The notes beneath the pieces were generated by a model that searched no databases, had not been told where the DNA came from, and saw only the letters and a list, made by a program, of their open reading frames with translations. Both the position numbers and the translations under genes were made by a program. Positions 9,676 to 20,345 of a stretch of 64,000 bases of DNA are shown piece by piece. The DNA is taken from contig NZ_FOYP01000002.1 of assembly GCF_900115105.1 (NCBI RefSeq), positions 372,001 through 436,000 of the forward strand. The letters are read 5' to 3'. Position 1 is the stretch's first letter, and each line of letters starts with the position of its first letter. This DNA is from Yoonia tamlensis. Lineage in GTDB: Bacteria > Pseudomonadota > Alphaproteobacteria > Rhodobacterales > Rhodobacteraceae.

Positions 9676-10521
9676 TCAATCCAAAAGATCAAAGCGGCCG
9701 ATGATCGAAGGGTCAAACTGACCTTCTTCGGGCTCGGTGACTTCTGACGCAGCGGCCAGCTCTTCGAGATGCGCTGTGATTGCGGCTTCTTGTAGCTCAC
9801 CGGTCAGCTGAGGTGTCATTTCTTCGAGCGTTGGGCGTGGCTGCACACGTTCTTCGAGCAATGTAGCCAGATGCCAGCCGAATTGGGTTTCAAACGGGTC
9901 CGATACACCGCCGGTTTCAAGCGCGGTAATTGCGGCTTCGAACTCGGGGACCATGGCGCCCAGCCCGAACCAGCCCAGATCACCGCCATTGGGACCAGTG
10001 GGCCCTGTTGACACGGCACGTGCCACATCTGCAAATTCTTCGCCTGCGTCGATGCGGGCCTTGGCTGCTGCGGCTTCTTCTTCGGTTGCCACCAAAAGAT
10101 GGGCTGCATGGAATTCGGGAAGCTCTTCGGCGTTCGCAAACCGTTCGTCATATGCTGCCTGAACATATTCGGGTGTCACTGCGGCTTCGGCGACAGCGGT
10201 GATTGCTTCACCGGCAAGCAATGTGCGCTCTTCGTTTTTCAGCGCGTAAACAACATGCGCGGGGGCCTGTGTGACCGTATCGGCAAGCAACTGTTGCTGG
10301 ATCAGCTGGTCAACCAGCCCCTGAAAGAGCATTTCTTCGGGAAATTGTGCGTATTGTTCGGGCAACTGGGTGCGCGCGATCAACAATTCGCCCAGTGTGA
10401 TCTCTGTATCGCCGACCTTGGCGATGACCGTGTCGGCTGTGACATCGTCTTGGGCAAATGCGGCGCCCGCCAAAGTCAAACAAAGTGCGGTTGCACCCAA
10501 AAATGTAACATGTTTCAGCAT
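9676..10521 (-). CDS. Periplasmic PpiC/parvulin-type peptidyl-prolyl isomerase
   Basis: 281 aa. Signal peptide at residues 1-23 (ends AGAAFAQ), then an N-terminal chaperone-like helical region and a parvulin domain at about 135-230 ([44 protein letters not shown]). It would speed proline isomerisation and help fold exported proteins, possibly outer membrane proteins; it is related to SurA/PrsA. It is divergent from secA, a sensible pairing for export. First gene of the minus-strand operon with argJ and mutT. Confidence 0.9.
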   Translation of the reverse strand: MLKHVTFLGATALCLTLAGAAFAQDDVTADTVIAKVGDTEITLGELLIARTQLPEQYAQFPEEMLFQGLVDQLIQQQLLADTVTQAPAHVVYALKNEERTLLAGEAITAVAEAAVTPEYVQAAYDERFANAEELPEFHAAHLLVATEEEAAAAKARIDAGEEFADVARAVSTGPTGPNGGDLGWFGLGAMVPEFEAAITALETGGVSDPFETQFGWHLATLLEERVQPRPTLEEMTPQLTGELQEAAITAHLEELAAASEVTEPEEGQFDPSIIGRFDLLD

Positions 10522-10558
10522 AAATCGATCCCTAAATGATCCACGCGGGCGCGTGGCG

Positions 10559-10587
10559 TTGACACTGCATATCCGGCCCCTTACATC
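10559..10587 (+). promoter_or_regulatory. Candidate secA promoter
   Basis: A perfect TTGACA -35 at 10559-10564, spacer 17 nt, and a poor -10 TACATC at 10582-10587. The 184-bp region between ppiC and secA also holds inverted repeats CCACGC/GCGTGG (10541-10556) and TTGGCC/GGCCAA (10615-10636). Confidence 0.35.
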
Positions 10588-10705
10588 CCTAAGATGCCTT
10601 GACGGGGCTGGCTCTTGGCCCTTTGTAAGTGGCCAATCACGGGGCTACAAGCGACCTCGTCTTAATTTGATGTCAGACAGGCGCGGATGCGCCGCCGGAG
10701 TGAAT

Positions 10706-13384
10706 ATGCTGGGTATTGGAACGATTACCAAAAAGGTGTTTGGTACTGCCAACGACCGCAAAGTTAAGGCTATTCGCCCATTGATCGCGCAGATCAATGC
10801 GCTTGAGCCCGAGTTCGAAGCGCTGTCAGACGACGACATCAAGAACAAGACAGAAGCGCTCGCTAAACGTGCGATGGGCGGCGAAAGTCTGGACAAACTT
10901 TTGCCCGAAGCATTTGCCAACTGCCGCGAAGCCGCCAAGCGGGCATTGGGTCTGCGGGCCTTTGATACCCAACTGATGGGCGGGATTTTCCTGCATCAGG
11001 GCAATATTTCCGAAATGAAAACCGGTGAGGGCAAGACCCTTGTCGCGACATTCCCCGCCTATCTGAACGCACTGACCGGCAAGGGCGTGCATATCGTCAC
11101 CGTGAACGATTATCTGGCTGCACGCGATGCCGAATGGATGAGCAAGGTCTACAGCGCCTTGGGTCTGACCACCGGTGTTGTGGTCCCTAACCAGCCGGAC
11201 GCAGAAAAAAAGTCCGCTTACGCATGTGATGTGACCTATGCGACGAATAACGAGCTTGGCTTTGACTACCTGCGCGACAACATGAAATCTGAATTGTCGC
11301 AGATGTATCAGCGCCCCCATAATTTTGCGATTGTGGATGAGGTTGACAGTATCCTGATCGATGAGGCGCGCACACCGCTGATCATTTCCGGCCCCGCCGA
11401 AGACCGCAGCGAAATGTATGCAACGGTTGATAAGCTGATCCCTGAAATTCAGGCCGAACATTACACGCTGGATGAAAAGACCAAGCAAACGACCTTTACC
11501 GATGAGGGTAATGATTTTCTTGAAAGCCGTCTGGCCGAACTTGGCCTGTTGCCCGAAGGGCAGACGCTTTACGACCCGGAAAGCGCGACATTGGTCCACC
11601 ACGTCAATCAGGCCCTGAAAGCGCACAAGCTGTTTACCCGCGACGATAACTATATTGTGCGCAATAATCAGGTTGTTTTGATTGATGAATTTACCGGCCG
11701 TATGATGGAAGGCCGCCGTCTGTCAGACGGTCTACATCAGGCGATCGAAGCCAAAGAAGGCGTTGCGATCAAACCTGAAAACGTCACCTTGGCGTCGGTC
11801 ACCTTCCAGAACTATTTCCGTCTTTATGAAAAACTGGGCGGCATGACAGGGACCGCGACCACCGAAGCCGAAGAATTCATGGAAATCTACGGGCTTGGCG
11901 TTGTCGAAGTGCCAACCAACCGGCCCATCGCACGGGTTGATGAAAATGATCAGGTTTACCGCACTTCAAAGGAAAAATTCGAAGGCGTTGTAAAAGAGAT
12001 CAAGACGGCACATGCCACCGGACAGCCGATCCTTGTCGGGACGACCTCGATTGAAAAATCCGAATACCTTGCGCAATTGCTTGCGGCAGAGGGTATCAAA
12101 TTCAATGTTCTTAATGCGCGCCAGCACGAACAAGAAGCCCAGATCGTTGCCGATGCGGGCCGTCTGCATGCGGTGACAATTGCGACCAACATGGCGGGCC
12201 GCGGGACCGATATCAAACTTGGCGGCAACGTCGAATTCAAGATCATGGAAGCCATTGCCGCCAACCCCGAAGGCGACCACGCCGCCATTCGGGCGCAGAT
12301 GGAGGCAGCACATGCAGCCGACGAACAGGCGGTCAAAGACGCGGGCGGCCTGTTTGTTCTGGCAACCGAACGGCACGAAAGCCGCCGGATTGATAACCAG
12401 TTGCGCGGCCGGTCGGGCCGTCAGGGCGATCCGGGGCGTTCGTCGTTCTTTCTTTCGCTTGACGATGATCTGATGCGGATCTTCGGCTCCGAGCGGTTGG
12501 ATAAGGTTCTGTCTGGCCTCGGCATGAAAGACGGCGAAGCCATTGTGCACCCATGGGTCAACAAATCGCTGGAGCGTGCGCAAGCCAAGGTCGAAGCCCG
12601 CAACTTTGACATTCGCAAACAGCTGCTGAAATACGACGATGTGATGAACGACCAGCGCAAGGCGATTTTTTCGCAGCGCCGCGACATCATGGAAGCCGAT
12701 GATCTTTCCGAGATCACAAAAGACATGCGTGATCAGGTTATCGAAGACATCGTCGTGACCTATATGCCCGCAAAAAGCTATGCAGACCAATGGGATACCG
12801 AAGGACTGGCAATTGCTGTTCGGGATACGCTCGGGCTTGACCTGCCGATTGCCGATTGGGCCGCCGAAGAAGGTGTTGATGATGGTGATATCATTGAACG
12901 CCTTGAAGACGCAGGCACCAAGAATATGGCAGAAAAAGCCGAAAGCTTTGGTGAAGACACAATGCGGCGGGTCGAAAAACAGATCCTGTTGCAGACCATT
13001 GATACAAAATGGCGCGAACATCTGCTAACGTTGAACCATTTGCGATCTGTTGTCGGGTTTCGGGGTTACGCACAGCGTGATCCGTTGAACGAATATAAAA
13101 CCGAAGGATTTCAACTGTTTGAAAGCCTTTTGGACGGGCTGCGCGTGGATGTAACAAAGCAGCTTTCGCGCATCCGGCCGATGTCAAAAGAAGAACAAGA
13201 AGCCATGATCGCACAAGCCATGCAACAACAGCAGGCCGCTGCTGCGGCTGCCGCAGCAGCGCGCAATGCGGTTGCAGATTTTGACGAGAACGACCCGTCA
13301 ACATGGGGCAACCCATCGCGCAACGAAGACTGCCCCTGTGGATCGGGGAAAAAGTTCAAACATTGCCACGGTCGGCTCGCCTAA
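10706..13384 (+). CDS. secA: Preprotein translocase ATPase SecA
   Basis: 892 aa motor that drives unfolded proteins through SecYEG. Walker A region MKTGEGKT at residues 104-111, [15 protein letters not shown] for the DEAD-like motif, [15 protein letters not shown] for motif V/VI, and a C-terminal zinc-binding tail [14 protein letters not shown] that contacts SecB or phospholipid. A Gln/Ala-rich linker (QQQQ then a run of Ala) precedes the tail. The ATG at 10706 follows GCCGGAG with good spacing; the frame is open for 112 codons further upstream but that part overlaps ppiC and has no SecA similarity. Confidence 0.97.
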   Translation: MLGIGTITKKVFGTANDRKVKAIRPLIAQINALEPEFEALSDDDIKNKTEALAKRAMGGESLDKLLPEAFANCREAAKRALGLRAFDTQLMGGIFLHQGNISEMKTGEGKTLVATFPAYLNALTGKGVHIVTVNDYLAARDAEWMSKVYSALGLTTGVVVPNQPDAEKKSAYACDVTYATNNELGFDYLRDNMKSELSQMYQRPHNFAIVDEVDSILIDEARTPLIISGPAEDRSEMYATVDKLIPEIQAEHYTLDEKTKQTTFTDEGNDFLESRLAELGLLPEGQTLYDPESATLVHHVNQALKAHKLFTRDDNYIVRNNQVVLIDEFTGRMMEGRRLSDGLHQAIEAKEGVAIKPENVTLASVTFQNYFRLYEKLGGMTGTATTEAEEFMEIYGLGVVEVPTNRPIARVDENDQVYRTSKEKFEGVVKEIKTAHATGQPILVGTTSIEKSEYLAQLLAAEGIKFNVLNARQHEQEAQIVADAGRLHAVTIATNMAGRGTDIKLGGNVEFKIMEAIAANPEGDHAAIRAQMEAAHAADEQAVKDAGGLFVLATERHESRRIDNQLRGRSGRQGDPGRSSFFLSLDDDLMRIFGSERLDKVLSGLGMKDGEAIVHPWVNKSLERAQAKVEARNFDIRKQLLKYDDVMNDQRKAIFSQRRDIMEADDLSEITKDMRDQVIEDIVVTYMPAKSYADQWDTEGLAIAVRDTLGLDLPIADWAAEEGVDDGDIIERLEDAGTKNMAEKAESFGEDTMRRVEKQILLQTIDTKWREHLLTLNHLRSVVGFRGYAQRDPLNEYKTEGFQLFESLLDGLRVDVTKQLSRIRPMSKEEQEAMIAQAMQQQQAAAAAAAAARNAVADFDENDPSTWGNPSRNEDCPCGSGKKFKHCHGRLA

Positions 13385-13453
13385 ATTAGTGCTTAGACCC
13401 GTTGCCGGATGCTGTTAGGCTTTTGGCAATGGGATGGGCTGGCGGAATCACTT

Positions 13454-14440
13454 ATGTTGCGCACAATCACGGTTAAGACGGTCTTAACGACAGTTGCGTT
13501 GGCGCTTGGTATCGGCTTTTTTGTCCAGCTTGGGGAAACCCTGCCAAGCATGACGCGCGCACCTGTCACCACGACCGTGCCCCGCGCCGTAACCGTCGTG
13601 ACAAATACGCGCACGAGCGCGATATTTGGTGTACCGGCAATCAACCATCAGCTGGTTGACCATCTATCGCAGGTCCAGACAGTCGCTTATGTCCACACAA
13701 ACAGCGAAGTTGACGCTCCCGAAATGGGTATTATTTCGGCCGCGCCCGTCATTGACGACCCTTGCAAAGTGGTGGTTTCCGCGTCGGGTATTCCAGCCGC
13801 AATGGCTGTTTTGGCCATTGACGCGCCGTGCCATCAAAACGCCGATTTTGTTGTTGTTCATGAAACCCTTCGGTTTTCTGGCCGCACGGATGCGACCGGC
13901 CATGCCGAGGTAAGAACCCCGATACTGGCCAAGGACGCGAGGTTTTCTGTACGTTTTGGCAATGTTGAGCACGGGCGTACAGCGATCTATATGCCCGATG
14001 TTGCGCATTATGACCGGACGATATTGCAGTGGCGCGGCGCGGATTATTTGCAGCTCCATGTGCTGGAAGCCGGCGCACGTATTGGCCAGACGGGGCATAT
14101 TTGGACAGGATCGAGCCATACTGGCGAAATTACCGTGCTGGGCCAGCGCGGATTTGTTGCAAGCTATGGAAGCGCGCGAACCGGCATTCCGTTGCAAGCC
14201 GAAGTCTATTCGTTTCCGGCGCGGTTCGGGCGGCCGGATATGTCTGTTGATATGCCGATCGGCTTGATGGTCACCCCCGAAAACTGTGGCCGCGCGGTTG
14301 ATGTGCAGCTTATCCAGGTCGTTTTGGGGCAAATCTGGTCCCCCACTGATATCGCGATCAGCGTTCCGTCTTGCGATTCTGTGGGTGAATTTGTCATGCT
14401 GCCAGATGCGATCGCACCCTATACGCGGTTGATGCGCTAG
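13454..14440 (+). CDS. Membrane-anchored or exported protein of unknown function next to secA
   Basis: 328 aa from the ATG at 13454 (GGCGGA lies 7 nt upstream); an alternative ATG at 13409 would add 15 residues but has no visible ribosome site. One hydrophobic segment near residues 7-27 is followed by a Thr/Pro-rich stretch, then a beta-rich region with four Cys in two pairs (DDPC and DAPC; ENCG and VPSC) that could form disulfides in the periplasm. I do not recognise a domain. It follows secA by 69 bp on the same strand, so it may be cotranscribed. Its stop overlaps the radC stop on the other strand by four bases (CTAG). Confidence 0.65.
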   Translation: MLRTITVKTVLTTVALALGIGFFVQLGETLPSMTRAPVTTTVPRAVTVVTNTRTSAIFGVPAINHQLVDHLSQVQTVAYVHTNSEVDAPEMGIISAAPVIDDPCKVVVSASGIPAAMAVLAIDAPCHQNADFVVVHETLRFSGRTDATGHAEVRTPILAKDARFSVRFGNVEHGRTAIYMPDVAHYDRTILQWRGADYLQLHVLEAGARIGQTGHIWTGSSHTGEITVLGQRGFVASYGSARTGIPLQAEVYSFPARFGRPDMSVDMPIGLMVTPENCGRAVDVQLIQVVLGQIWSPTDIAISVPSCDSVGEFVMLPDAIAPYTRLMR

Positions 14441-15195
14441 CGATCCTGATCAAGAAAGCCCTGCGCGCGAAAACTGGTTTCGCAGGATTTCCCGATAATC
14501 AGATGGTCATGCAAAGTGATCCCCAAGGTGGCCGCCGCGCGCCCGATCTGGGCGGTCATGTTGATATCTGCCGCAGATGGTGTTGGATCCCCCGAAGGAT
14601 GATTGTGCACCAAAATGAGCGCGGCCGCGTTCAGTTCCAGCGCACGTTTGACCACCTCGCGCGGGTAGACGGGCACATGGTCCAACGTTCCTTTGGCCTG
14701 TTCTTCATCGGCGATAATGGTGTTTTTCGTGTCCAGAAACAGAATGCGAAACTGTTCTGTTTCACGGTGCGCCATGGTCGTATGACAATAGTCGAGCAAG
14801 GCATCCCAGCTAGACACGACATGCCGTTGCATGACCTTGGCCCGTGCCAGCCTATGGGCGGCCGCCTCGACAATTTTCAGTTCAGTCGCCACCGCATCGC
14901 CGACCCCGTCAACTTGGGTCAGTTGCGACACCGGCGCCGATAAAACGCGGTTAAAATCGCCGAAGGTCTGGATCAACAGATGGGCAAGCGGTTTCACATC
15001 CTGACGCGGGATTGCGCGAAACAGGATCAGTTCCAGCAATTCATAATCGGGGACAGCGGTTGCGCCGCCTTGCAAAAAACGGTCGCGCAGCCGTTTGCGG
15101 TGATCACGCAAATAGGATGGTGCGCGCGCGCGTGCGGGCACGACAACATCATCAATATCAGAAAAGAGGGTTCGCGATTCGGACAGTTGGGACAT
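14437..15195 (-). CDS. radC: RadC-family JAB/MPN domain protein
   Basis: 252 aa. An N-terminal helix-hairpin-helix-like UPF0758 region (YELLELILFRAIPRQDVKPLAH, LTQVDGVGDAVATELK) precedes a JAMM metalloprotease-like domain with HNHPSGDPTPSAAD, in which two His and the Asp are the zinc ligands. The name radC is historic and a DNA-repair role is not established. The ATG at 15195 gives the family's normal length. It is transcribed toward the gene at 13454. Confidence 0.9.
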   Translation of the reverse strand: MSQLSESRTLFSDIDDVVVPARARAPSYLRDHRKRLRDRFLQGGATAVPDYELLELILFRAIPRQDVKPLAHLLIQTFGDFNRVLSAPVSQLTQVDGVGDAVATELKIVEAAAHRLARAKVMQRHVVSSWDALLDYCHTTMAHRETEQFRILFLDTKNTIIADEEQAKGTLDHVPVYPREVVKRALELNAAALILVHNHPSGDPTPSAADINMTAQIGRAAATLGITLHDHLIIGKSCETSFRAQGFLDQDR

Positions 15196-15237
15196 GCGTC
15201 CACTGTCGCGCGATTTCGGTTAATGAACCGTGAAAAT

Positions 15238-15260
15238 GGCCCCGGATCGCGTCCGGGGCC
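15238..15260 (-). terminator. Intrinsic terminator of dnaJ
   Basis: GGCCCCGGA / TCCGGGGCC, 9-bp perfect stem with a 5-nt loop. On the minus strand it is followed by ATTTTCA, and it begins 7 bp beyond the dnaJ stop. Confidence 0.75.
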
Positions 15261-15266
15261 ACAATA

Positions 15267-16415
15267 TTAGCCCTTCATCGAATCCCAAAAGCTTTTGACC
15301 GAAGTAAAGAAGCTGGACCCTTGCGGATTGTTTTCTTCGCTCAGCTCGTCAAATTCTTTCAGAATTTCGCGTTGGCGCGCCGTTAGTTTGACGGGTGTTT
15401 CAACGGCAAGTTCAATGAACATATCGCCGCTACCGGCCCCACGCAGCGCGGGCATCCCTTTGCCGCGCAGGCGCATCTGGCGGCCTGATTGCGACCCTTC
15501 GGGCACTTTTACGCGGCTGCGGCCACCGTCGATTGTTGGCACTTCGATTTCGCCACCCAATGCGGCTGTCGCCATTGATACAGGCACGCGGCAGAACAGA
15601 TTGTTGGCCTCGCGCTCGAACAAGGCGTGCGCCTTTACTTCGATAAAGATGTAAAGATCGCCTGTCGGACCACCGCGCATTCCGGCTTCGCCTTCGCCAG
15701 CCAGACGAATGCGGGTGCCGGTTTCAACACCTGCAGGGATATTAACCGAAAGCGATTTTTCTTTCTCGACGCGGCCCTGACCATGGCAGGATTTGCAAGG
15801 GTTTTTGATCGTTTGCCCCATGCCGGAACAGGTCGGACAGGTGCGTTCTACAGTAAAGAAACCTTGCTGTGCGCGGACCTTGCCCATGCCTGCACATGTC
15901 GGACAGGTCTGGGGTTCTGATCCGCCTTCGGCGCCCGTTCCCTTGCAGGCATTACAGCCGACAGCCGTGGGGACCGCGATTGTCTTTTTGAGGCCTGCAA
16001 AGGCGTCTTCGAGGTTAATGCGCAGGTTATAGCGCAGGTCATTGCCGCGCTGTGCGCCGCCACGACGGGCCCCGCCACCACGGCCACCGCCCATGAAATC
16101 GCCAAACAAATCGTCGAACACATCCGAAAACGCACTGCCGAAATCGCCGTGCCCGCCGCCAGGACGTTGCCCGCCGCCGCCCATGCCGTTTTCAAAGGCT
16201 GCATGACCATAGCGGTCATAAGCGGCCTTTTTGTCGGCGTCTTTCAGGACTTCATAGGCTTCGTTGGCTTCTTTGAACTTGGCTTCGGCGGTAGGATCGT
16301 CGGCATTGCGGTCCGGGTGCAGCTCTTTCGCCTTTTGGCGATAGCCCTTTTTGATGGCAGCTGCATCGGCGCCTTTGGCGACGCCTAGAACCTCGTAATA
16401 GTCACGTTTTGCCAT
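15267..16415 (-). CDS. dnaJ: Chaperone DnaJ (Hsp40)
   Basis: 382 aa cochaperone that delivers clients to DnaK and stimulates its ATPase. J domain with HPD at residues 33-35, a Gly/Phe-rich linker (about 75-120), four zinc-finger repeats [32 protein letters not shown], and a C-terminal substrate-binding domain. AAGGGGA lies before the ATG. It follows dnaK by 74 bp with a hairpin between the two genes, so it is likely cotranscribed but at reduced level. Confidence 0.97.
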   Translation of the reverse strand: MAKRDYYEVLGVAKGADAAAIKKGYRQKAKELHPDRNADDPTAEAKFKEANEAYEVLKDADKKAAYDRYGHAAFENGMGGGGQRPGGGHGDFGSAFSDVFDDLFGDFMGGGRGGGARRGGAQRGNDLRYNLRINLEDAFAGLKKTIAVPTAVGCNACKGTGAEGGSEPQTCPTCAGMGKVRAQQGFFTVERTCPTCSGMGQTIKNPCKSCHGQGRVEKEKSLSVNIPAGVETGTRIRLAGEGEAGMRGGPTGDLYIFIEVKAHALFEREANNLFCRVPVSMATAALGGEIEVPTIDGGRSRVKVPEGSQSGRQMRLRGKGMPALRGAGSGDMFIELAVETPVKLTARQREILKEFDELSEENNPQGSSFFTSVKSFWDSMKG

Positions 16416-16442
16416 GATAGTTTTCCCCTTGGGAATGGAAAA

Positions 16443-16466
16443 GACCGACCCGGTGTTGGGCCGGTC
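16443..16466 (-). terminator. Leaky terminator-like hairpin between dnaK and dnaJ
   Basis: GACCGGCCC / GGGTCGGTC on the minus strand (one mismatch, 6-nt loop) followed by TTTTCC. It probably reduces read-through from dnaK into dnaJ, in line with the need for more DnaK than DnaJ. Confidence 0.55.
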
Positions 16467-16489
16467 CTATTTCCAAAGACAGCGTTGGC

Positions 16490-18394
16490 TTAGTTGCCGC
16501 GCTTGTCGTCATCCAGATCTTCGAAGTCAGCGTCGAGAATTTCTTCGTCGGCGGCTGGTGCGTCAGGCTCTGCTTCTCCGGCCTCTTCCTGGCTGGATTT
16601 ATAAATCGCTTCGCCCAGTTTCATCGCAGCTTCGGTGACGTTCTGGATGCCCGATTTGATCTTGTCGGCTGTACCATCCTCAAGATCGTCCTTGAGCGCG
16701 GCAATGGCCAATTCGATGGCTTCGATTGTTGTCGGATCAACCTTGTCTGCATGTTCTTCCATCGACTTTTCAGTTGAATGGATCAGGCTTTCGGCTTGGT
16801 TTTTCGCTTCGATCAGCTCGCGGCGGTCTTTATCAGCCTCGGCGTTTTCTTCAGCGTCTCTTACCATTGCTTCGATGTCGTCATCAGACAGACCACCAGA
16901 GGCTTGGATCGTGATTTTCTGTTCTTTGCCGGTGCCTTTGTCCTTGGCGCCCACTTCAACGATACCGTTGGCGTCGATGTCAAAGGTCACTTCGATCTGC
17001 GGCAATCCGCGTGGCGCTGGCGGGATGTCTTCAAGGTTGAACTGGCCCAACATTTTGTTGTCGGCGGCCATTTCACGCTCCCCTTGGAAGACGCGCAGGG
17101 TCACGGCGTTCTGGTTGTCTTCGGCAGTCGAGAAGACCTGAGACTTTTTGGTTGGGATCGTTGTGTTGCGGTCGATCAGGCGTGTGAATACGCCGCCCAA
17201 TGTTTCGATGCCCAGTGACAATGGTGTCACGTCCAAAAGAACAACGTCTTTCACGTCGCCTTGCAGAACGCCGGCCTGAATTGCGGCACCCATCGCAACA
17301 ACCTCGTCGGGGTTCACACCCTGATGTGGTTCCTTGCCAAAGAATTTACCGACTTCTTCTTTGACGCGCGGCATGCGGGTCATACCACCCACAAGAACAA
17401 CCTCGTCGATGTCGCCAACGGAAAGACCGGCATCCTTGATCGCGTCTTTACATGGTTTGATCGAGTTCTTGATCAGGTCCAGAACCAGTGATTCCAGTTT
17501 TGCGCGGGTCAGTTTCATGACCATGTGCAATGGCTGGCCGTTTGAACCCATAGAGATAAACGGCTGGTTGATTTCGGTGCTGGAAGACGAAGACAGTTCG
17601 ATTTTTGCTTTTTCAGCGGCTTCTTTCAGACGCTGCAGCGCCATTTTGTCTTTGGTCAGATCGACAGAATGTTCTTTTTTGAATTCATCCGCGAGGTAGT
17701 TCACGATGCGCATGTCAAAGTCTTCACCACCAAGGAACGTGTCACCGTTGGTAGATTTTACTTCGAACAGGCCGTCGTCGATTTCGAGGATGGTCACGTC
17801 GAATGTACCACCGCCAAGGTCATAGACCGCGATTGTTTGTGTGTCTGCTTTATCAAGGCCATATGCCAGCGCGGCTGCTGTCGGCTCGTTGATGATGCGC
17901 AATACTTCGAGGCCGGCGATTTTACCGGCGTCTTTTGTCGCCTGACGCTGTGCATCGTTAAAATACGCAGGAACTGTGATAACTGCCTGTGTGACGCTTT
18001 CGCCAAGGTAGCTTTCTGCAGTTTCTTTCATTTTGCCAAGAATAAACGCCGAGATCTGGCTAGGGGAGTATTTCTCACCCTTGGCTTCGACCCATGCGTC
18101 GCCGTTGCCGCCATTGACGATCTCAAACGGCATGTTTTTCTTTTCTTTTGCCAGATCCGCGTCGTCGAACCGACGGCCGATCAGACGCTTTACAGCAAAG
18201 ATTGTGTTTTCTGGGTTTGTGACGGCCTGACGTTTTGCAGGCTGACCGACAAGACGTTCGTCGTCAGTAAACGCAACGATAGATGGCGTTGTGCGCGCAC
18301 CTTCGGCGTTTTCAATCACGCGCGGCTTTGAGCCATCCATGATGGCAATACAAGAGTTGGTCGTTCCGAGGTCGATACCAATAACTTTGGCCAT
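16490..18394 (-). CDS. dnaK: Chaperone DnaK (Hsp70)
   Basis: 634 aa ATP-dependent chaperone. Nucleotide-binding domain with GIDLGTTNS at 6-14, [13 protein letters not shown] near 190 and [10 protein letters not shown] near 335; substrate-binding domain [16 protein letters not shown]; helical lid and acidic tail ending DDDKRGN. Ribosome site AAGGGA is 8-9 nt before the ATG at 18394. The promoter region holds a close match to the alphaproteobacterial RpoH consensus, so heat-shock sigma-32 control is expected. Confidence 0.98.
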   Translation of the reverse strand: MAKVIGIDLGTTNSCIAIMDGSKPRVIENAEGARTTPSIVAFTDDERLVGQPAKRQAVTNPENTIFAVKRLIGRRFDDADLAKEKKNMPFEIVNGGNGDAWVEAKGEKYSPSQISAFILGKMKETAESYLGESVTQAVITVPAYFNDAQRQATKDAGKIAGLEVLRIINEPTAAALAYGLDKADTQTIAVYDLGGGTFDVTILEIDDGLFEVKSTNGDTFLGGEDFDMRIVNYLADEFKKEHSVDLTKDKMALQRLKEAAEKAKIELSSSSSTEINQPFISMGSNGQPLHMVMKLTRAKLESLVLDLIKNSIKPCKDAIKDAGLSVGDIDEVVLVGGMTRMPRVKEEVGKFFGKEPHQGVNPDEVVAMGAAIQAGVLQGDVKDVVLLDVTPLSLGIETLGGVFTRLIDRNTTIPTKKSQVFSTAEDNQNAVTLRVFQGEREMAADNKMLGQFNLEDIPPAPRGLPQIEVTFDIDANGIVEVGAKDKGTGKEQKITIQASGGLSDDDIEAMVRDAEENAEADKDRRELIEAKNQAESLIHSTEKSMEEHADKVDPTTIEAIELAIAALKDDLEDGTADKIKSGIQNVTEAAMKLGEAIYKSSQEEAGEAEPDAPAADEEILDADFEDLDDDKRGN

Positions 18395-18501
18395 TTTTCA
18401 AATCCCTTTACTTAGGCAGTTTGAGTAGCGCGAACCCGTTTCGGCACCCGCGCCAGTTACGTTCTGATAATCCGGGGAAGCCCCCAAACAATTGATCTAG
18501 G

Positions 18502-18533
18502 CGTATATAGGGATGCGAATTCGGGGCTGCAAG
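18502..18533 (-). promoter_or_regulatory. RpoH (sigma-32) heat-shock promoter of dnaK
   Basis: On the minus strand CTTG (18533-18530), an 18-nt spacer, then CCTATATACG (18511-18502). This matches the alphaproteobacterial RpoH pattern CTTG-N17/18-CYTATNTNNG at every fixed position. It lies about 110 bp upstream of the dnaK ATG. Confidence 0.8.
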
Positions 18534-18606
18534 CGGTCAAAGACCGACAAAACAGCAAAAAACAGGCTTTTTCTTGAGAGAAAGTTAAGACAGCTTGGGG
18601 AATACC

Positions 18607-19431
18607 CTATTTGCCCATGGTCCAGCTTGCCGAAACATGTTGCCGTGTAAAAAACATCCCCATCATGCCCAACACCAGAAACACCAAAGATACAATAAGA
18701 GGGTAGGAAATTGTTGTGAAATGCGGGTTGTAGTCCAAAAAGACAAAACCTTTGTTCTGGTCGATAATGTGAAACAGCGGGTTCCAGTCAAATGATGCAA
18801 TCACGCTTGCTGGCAGCGCGTTAACAAGAAACATCTTGCCCGATGCAATCATATTCATCCGGCGATACAATTGGGCGACGATCGCCATTGTGCGTGGAAA
18901 CCATGGCGTAATCGCCAGAAACACAATCCCGATGCAGCAACCGGAAAACCACGCGAGCAAAAACATGCCAAGCGCGGCAATCGGTTTGTCGATGTAAACA
19001 GGCGTGAACGCGCAGTGATAGATCAAAAGCACAATCATGATTGCCAATAGCTGCTGATACAGTGTTGCAATCGCGGATGCGCAAATTGTTACAATAGGGT
19101 TCATTGGTGCATAAAGCAGCATCGGCGCGAGCGCACTATTTGCCCCCTGCGTTGCCTTTACCGATTGAATATGTGTCCTGAACAGCATCACACCGGCCAT
19201 GATGTAGATTAGAAAATCTTCTCCGGGAATAGGGCAGCTGCGCACGCCGACGACCAGAAACATCACCAAAAAGACGGCAACCAAAACCAGACTTTGCAAA
19301 ATGGTCAAAACCAGCCCGACCAAGGCATTCGAGTGCCCGCCCCGCACAGACCGCACAGTGACCTCGTAAATCAGGTAGAGATTGCTGAAAAAGCTGCCAA
19401 CGGTAGACACATTGCGGCGGGTTTGGAACAT
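18607..19431 (-). CDS. ABC-2-type polysaccharide export permease (KpsM/Wzm-like)
   Basis: 274 aa inner-membrane protein with about six hydrophobic segments (e.g. residues 36-60, 110-135, 150-170, 240-262). Typical features of the ABC-2 family are FLIYIMAGVMLFRTH near residue 74 and the aromatic C-terminal loop before the last helix. It would export a lipid-linked or Kdo-anchored polysaccharide together with an ATPase not found in this window. The start at 19431 (MFQTRRNVSTVG) fits homologues; a TTG at 19497 would add 22 residues without a clear ribosome site. It is divergent from cysQ-kdsB. Confidence 0.75.
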   Translation of the reverse strand: MFQTRRNVSTVGSFFSNLYLIYEVTVRSVRGGHSNALVGLVLTILQSLVLVAVFLVMFLVVGVRSCPIPGEDFLIYIMAGVMLFRTHIQSVKATQGANSALAPMLLYAPMNPIVTICASAIATLYQQLLAIMIVLLIYHCAFTPVYIDKPIAALGMFLLAWFSGCCIGIVFLAITPWFPRTMAIVAQLYRRMNMIASGKMFLVNALPASVIASFDWNPLFHIIDQNKGFVFLDYNPHFTTISYPLIVSLVFLVLGMMGMFFTRQHVSASWTMGK

Positions 19432-19547
19432 GGTGCTGCTTTCGCTGAATGCCTGCGGATACCCCGCACGAGGATTGGCTTGCCCAACTTCGATCAAGCA
19501 TTCATAACCGCTACACCCTAATTATTCAATAAAACAGGACCCCCAAG

Positions 19548-20345
19548 ATGGATTTTGACAAGCTAAGCACCGTGATGCGGGAACTGGCGCTGTTGGCGGG
19601 CGATAAGATTATGGAAATCTATGCCGCCGATGATTTTGACGTGCGCGCCAAAAGCGACGAAAGCCCTGTCACCGCAGCGGATGAAGCCGCCGATGCGATC
19701 ATCAGTGCGGGCCTGCGTGCGGCCTTTCCTGATGTGCCGCTTGTCACCGAAGAACAATCCGCGTCACATGGGCAAACCGTCAGCACATTCTTGATTGTCG
19801 ATCCGCTAGACGGCACCAAGGAATTCATCAAGCGCCGTGGCGAATTTACCGTGAATATCGCCTATGTCGCCGATGGCGTGCCGGTGCGCGGCGTTGTCTA
19901 TGCGCCCGCCAAAGGGCGGCTGTTCTACACGCTGGCCGACGGTCAATCAGTCGAGGAAACAGGCCCGTTTGCCAAAGACAATATCGGCGAGACCGAAGAA
20001 ATCGCCGTGTCCCACCCCGACAATAATGCGCTACTGGTCGTTGCATCAAAATCGCACCGCGATCAGGCAACCGATGATTACATCAATCAATATAGCGTCA
20101 AAGCGATGAAAAGCGCGGGGTCTTCGTTGAAATTCTGTCTTGTCGCTACTGGCGAGGCGGATTTTTATCCCCGTCTTGGCCGCACGATGGAATGGGACAC
20201 TGCCGCAGGGCATGCCGTTCTGAACGGTGCAGGCGGGCAGGTCGTGCGTTTTGACAACCATACGCCGCTGACCTACGGCAAACCGATTTTCGAAAACCCG
20301 TTCTTTATCGCGCTTGCACCCGGTGTCGTGCTGGAGAAAGCATAA
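19548..20345 (+). CDS. cysQ: 3'(2'),5'-bisphosphate (PAP) nucleotidase CysQ
   Basis: 265 aa magnesium-dependent phosphatase of the inositol monophosphatase family. Metal site DPLDGTKEF at 85-93 with the upstream TEE pair at 68-70, and the second motif WDTAAGHAVLNGAG near 216. It turns 3'-phosphoadenosine-5'-phosphate into AMP. PAP is left by PAPS reductase and by sulfotransferases, and a sulfotransferase lies 5.5 kb downstream in the same polysaccharide region. The stop overlaps the kdsB start by one base (TAATG). Confidence 0.92.
   Translation: MDFDKLSTVMRELALLAGDKIMEIYAADDFDVRAKSDESPVTAADEAADAIISAGLRAAFPDVPLVTEEQSASHGQTVSTFLIVDPLDGTKEFIKRRGEFTVNIAYVADGVPVRGVVYAPAKGRLFYTLADGQSVEETGPFAKDNIGETEEIAVSHPDNNALLVVASKSHRDQATDDYINQYSVKAMKSAGSSLKFCLVATGEADFYPRLGRTMEWDTAAGHAVLNGAGGQVVRFDNHTPLTYGKPIFENPFFIALAPGVVLEKA

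Noticed and set aside
17669..18331. 220-codon open frame antisense to dnaK
   Set aside because: Cys/Phe-rich product with no known fold; dnaK on the other strand is certain.
18395..18606. CIRCE/HrcA operator at dnaK
   Set aside because: No long inverted repeat is present; the RpoH promoter explains regulation.
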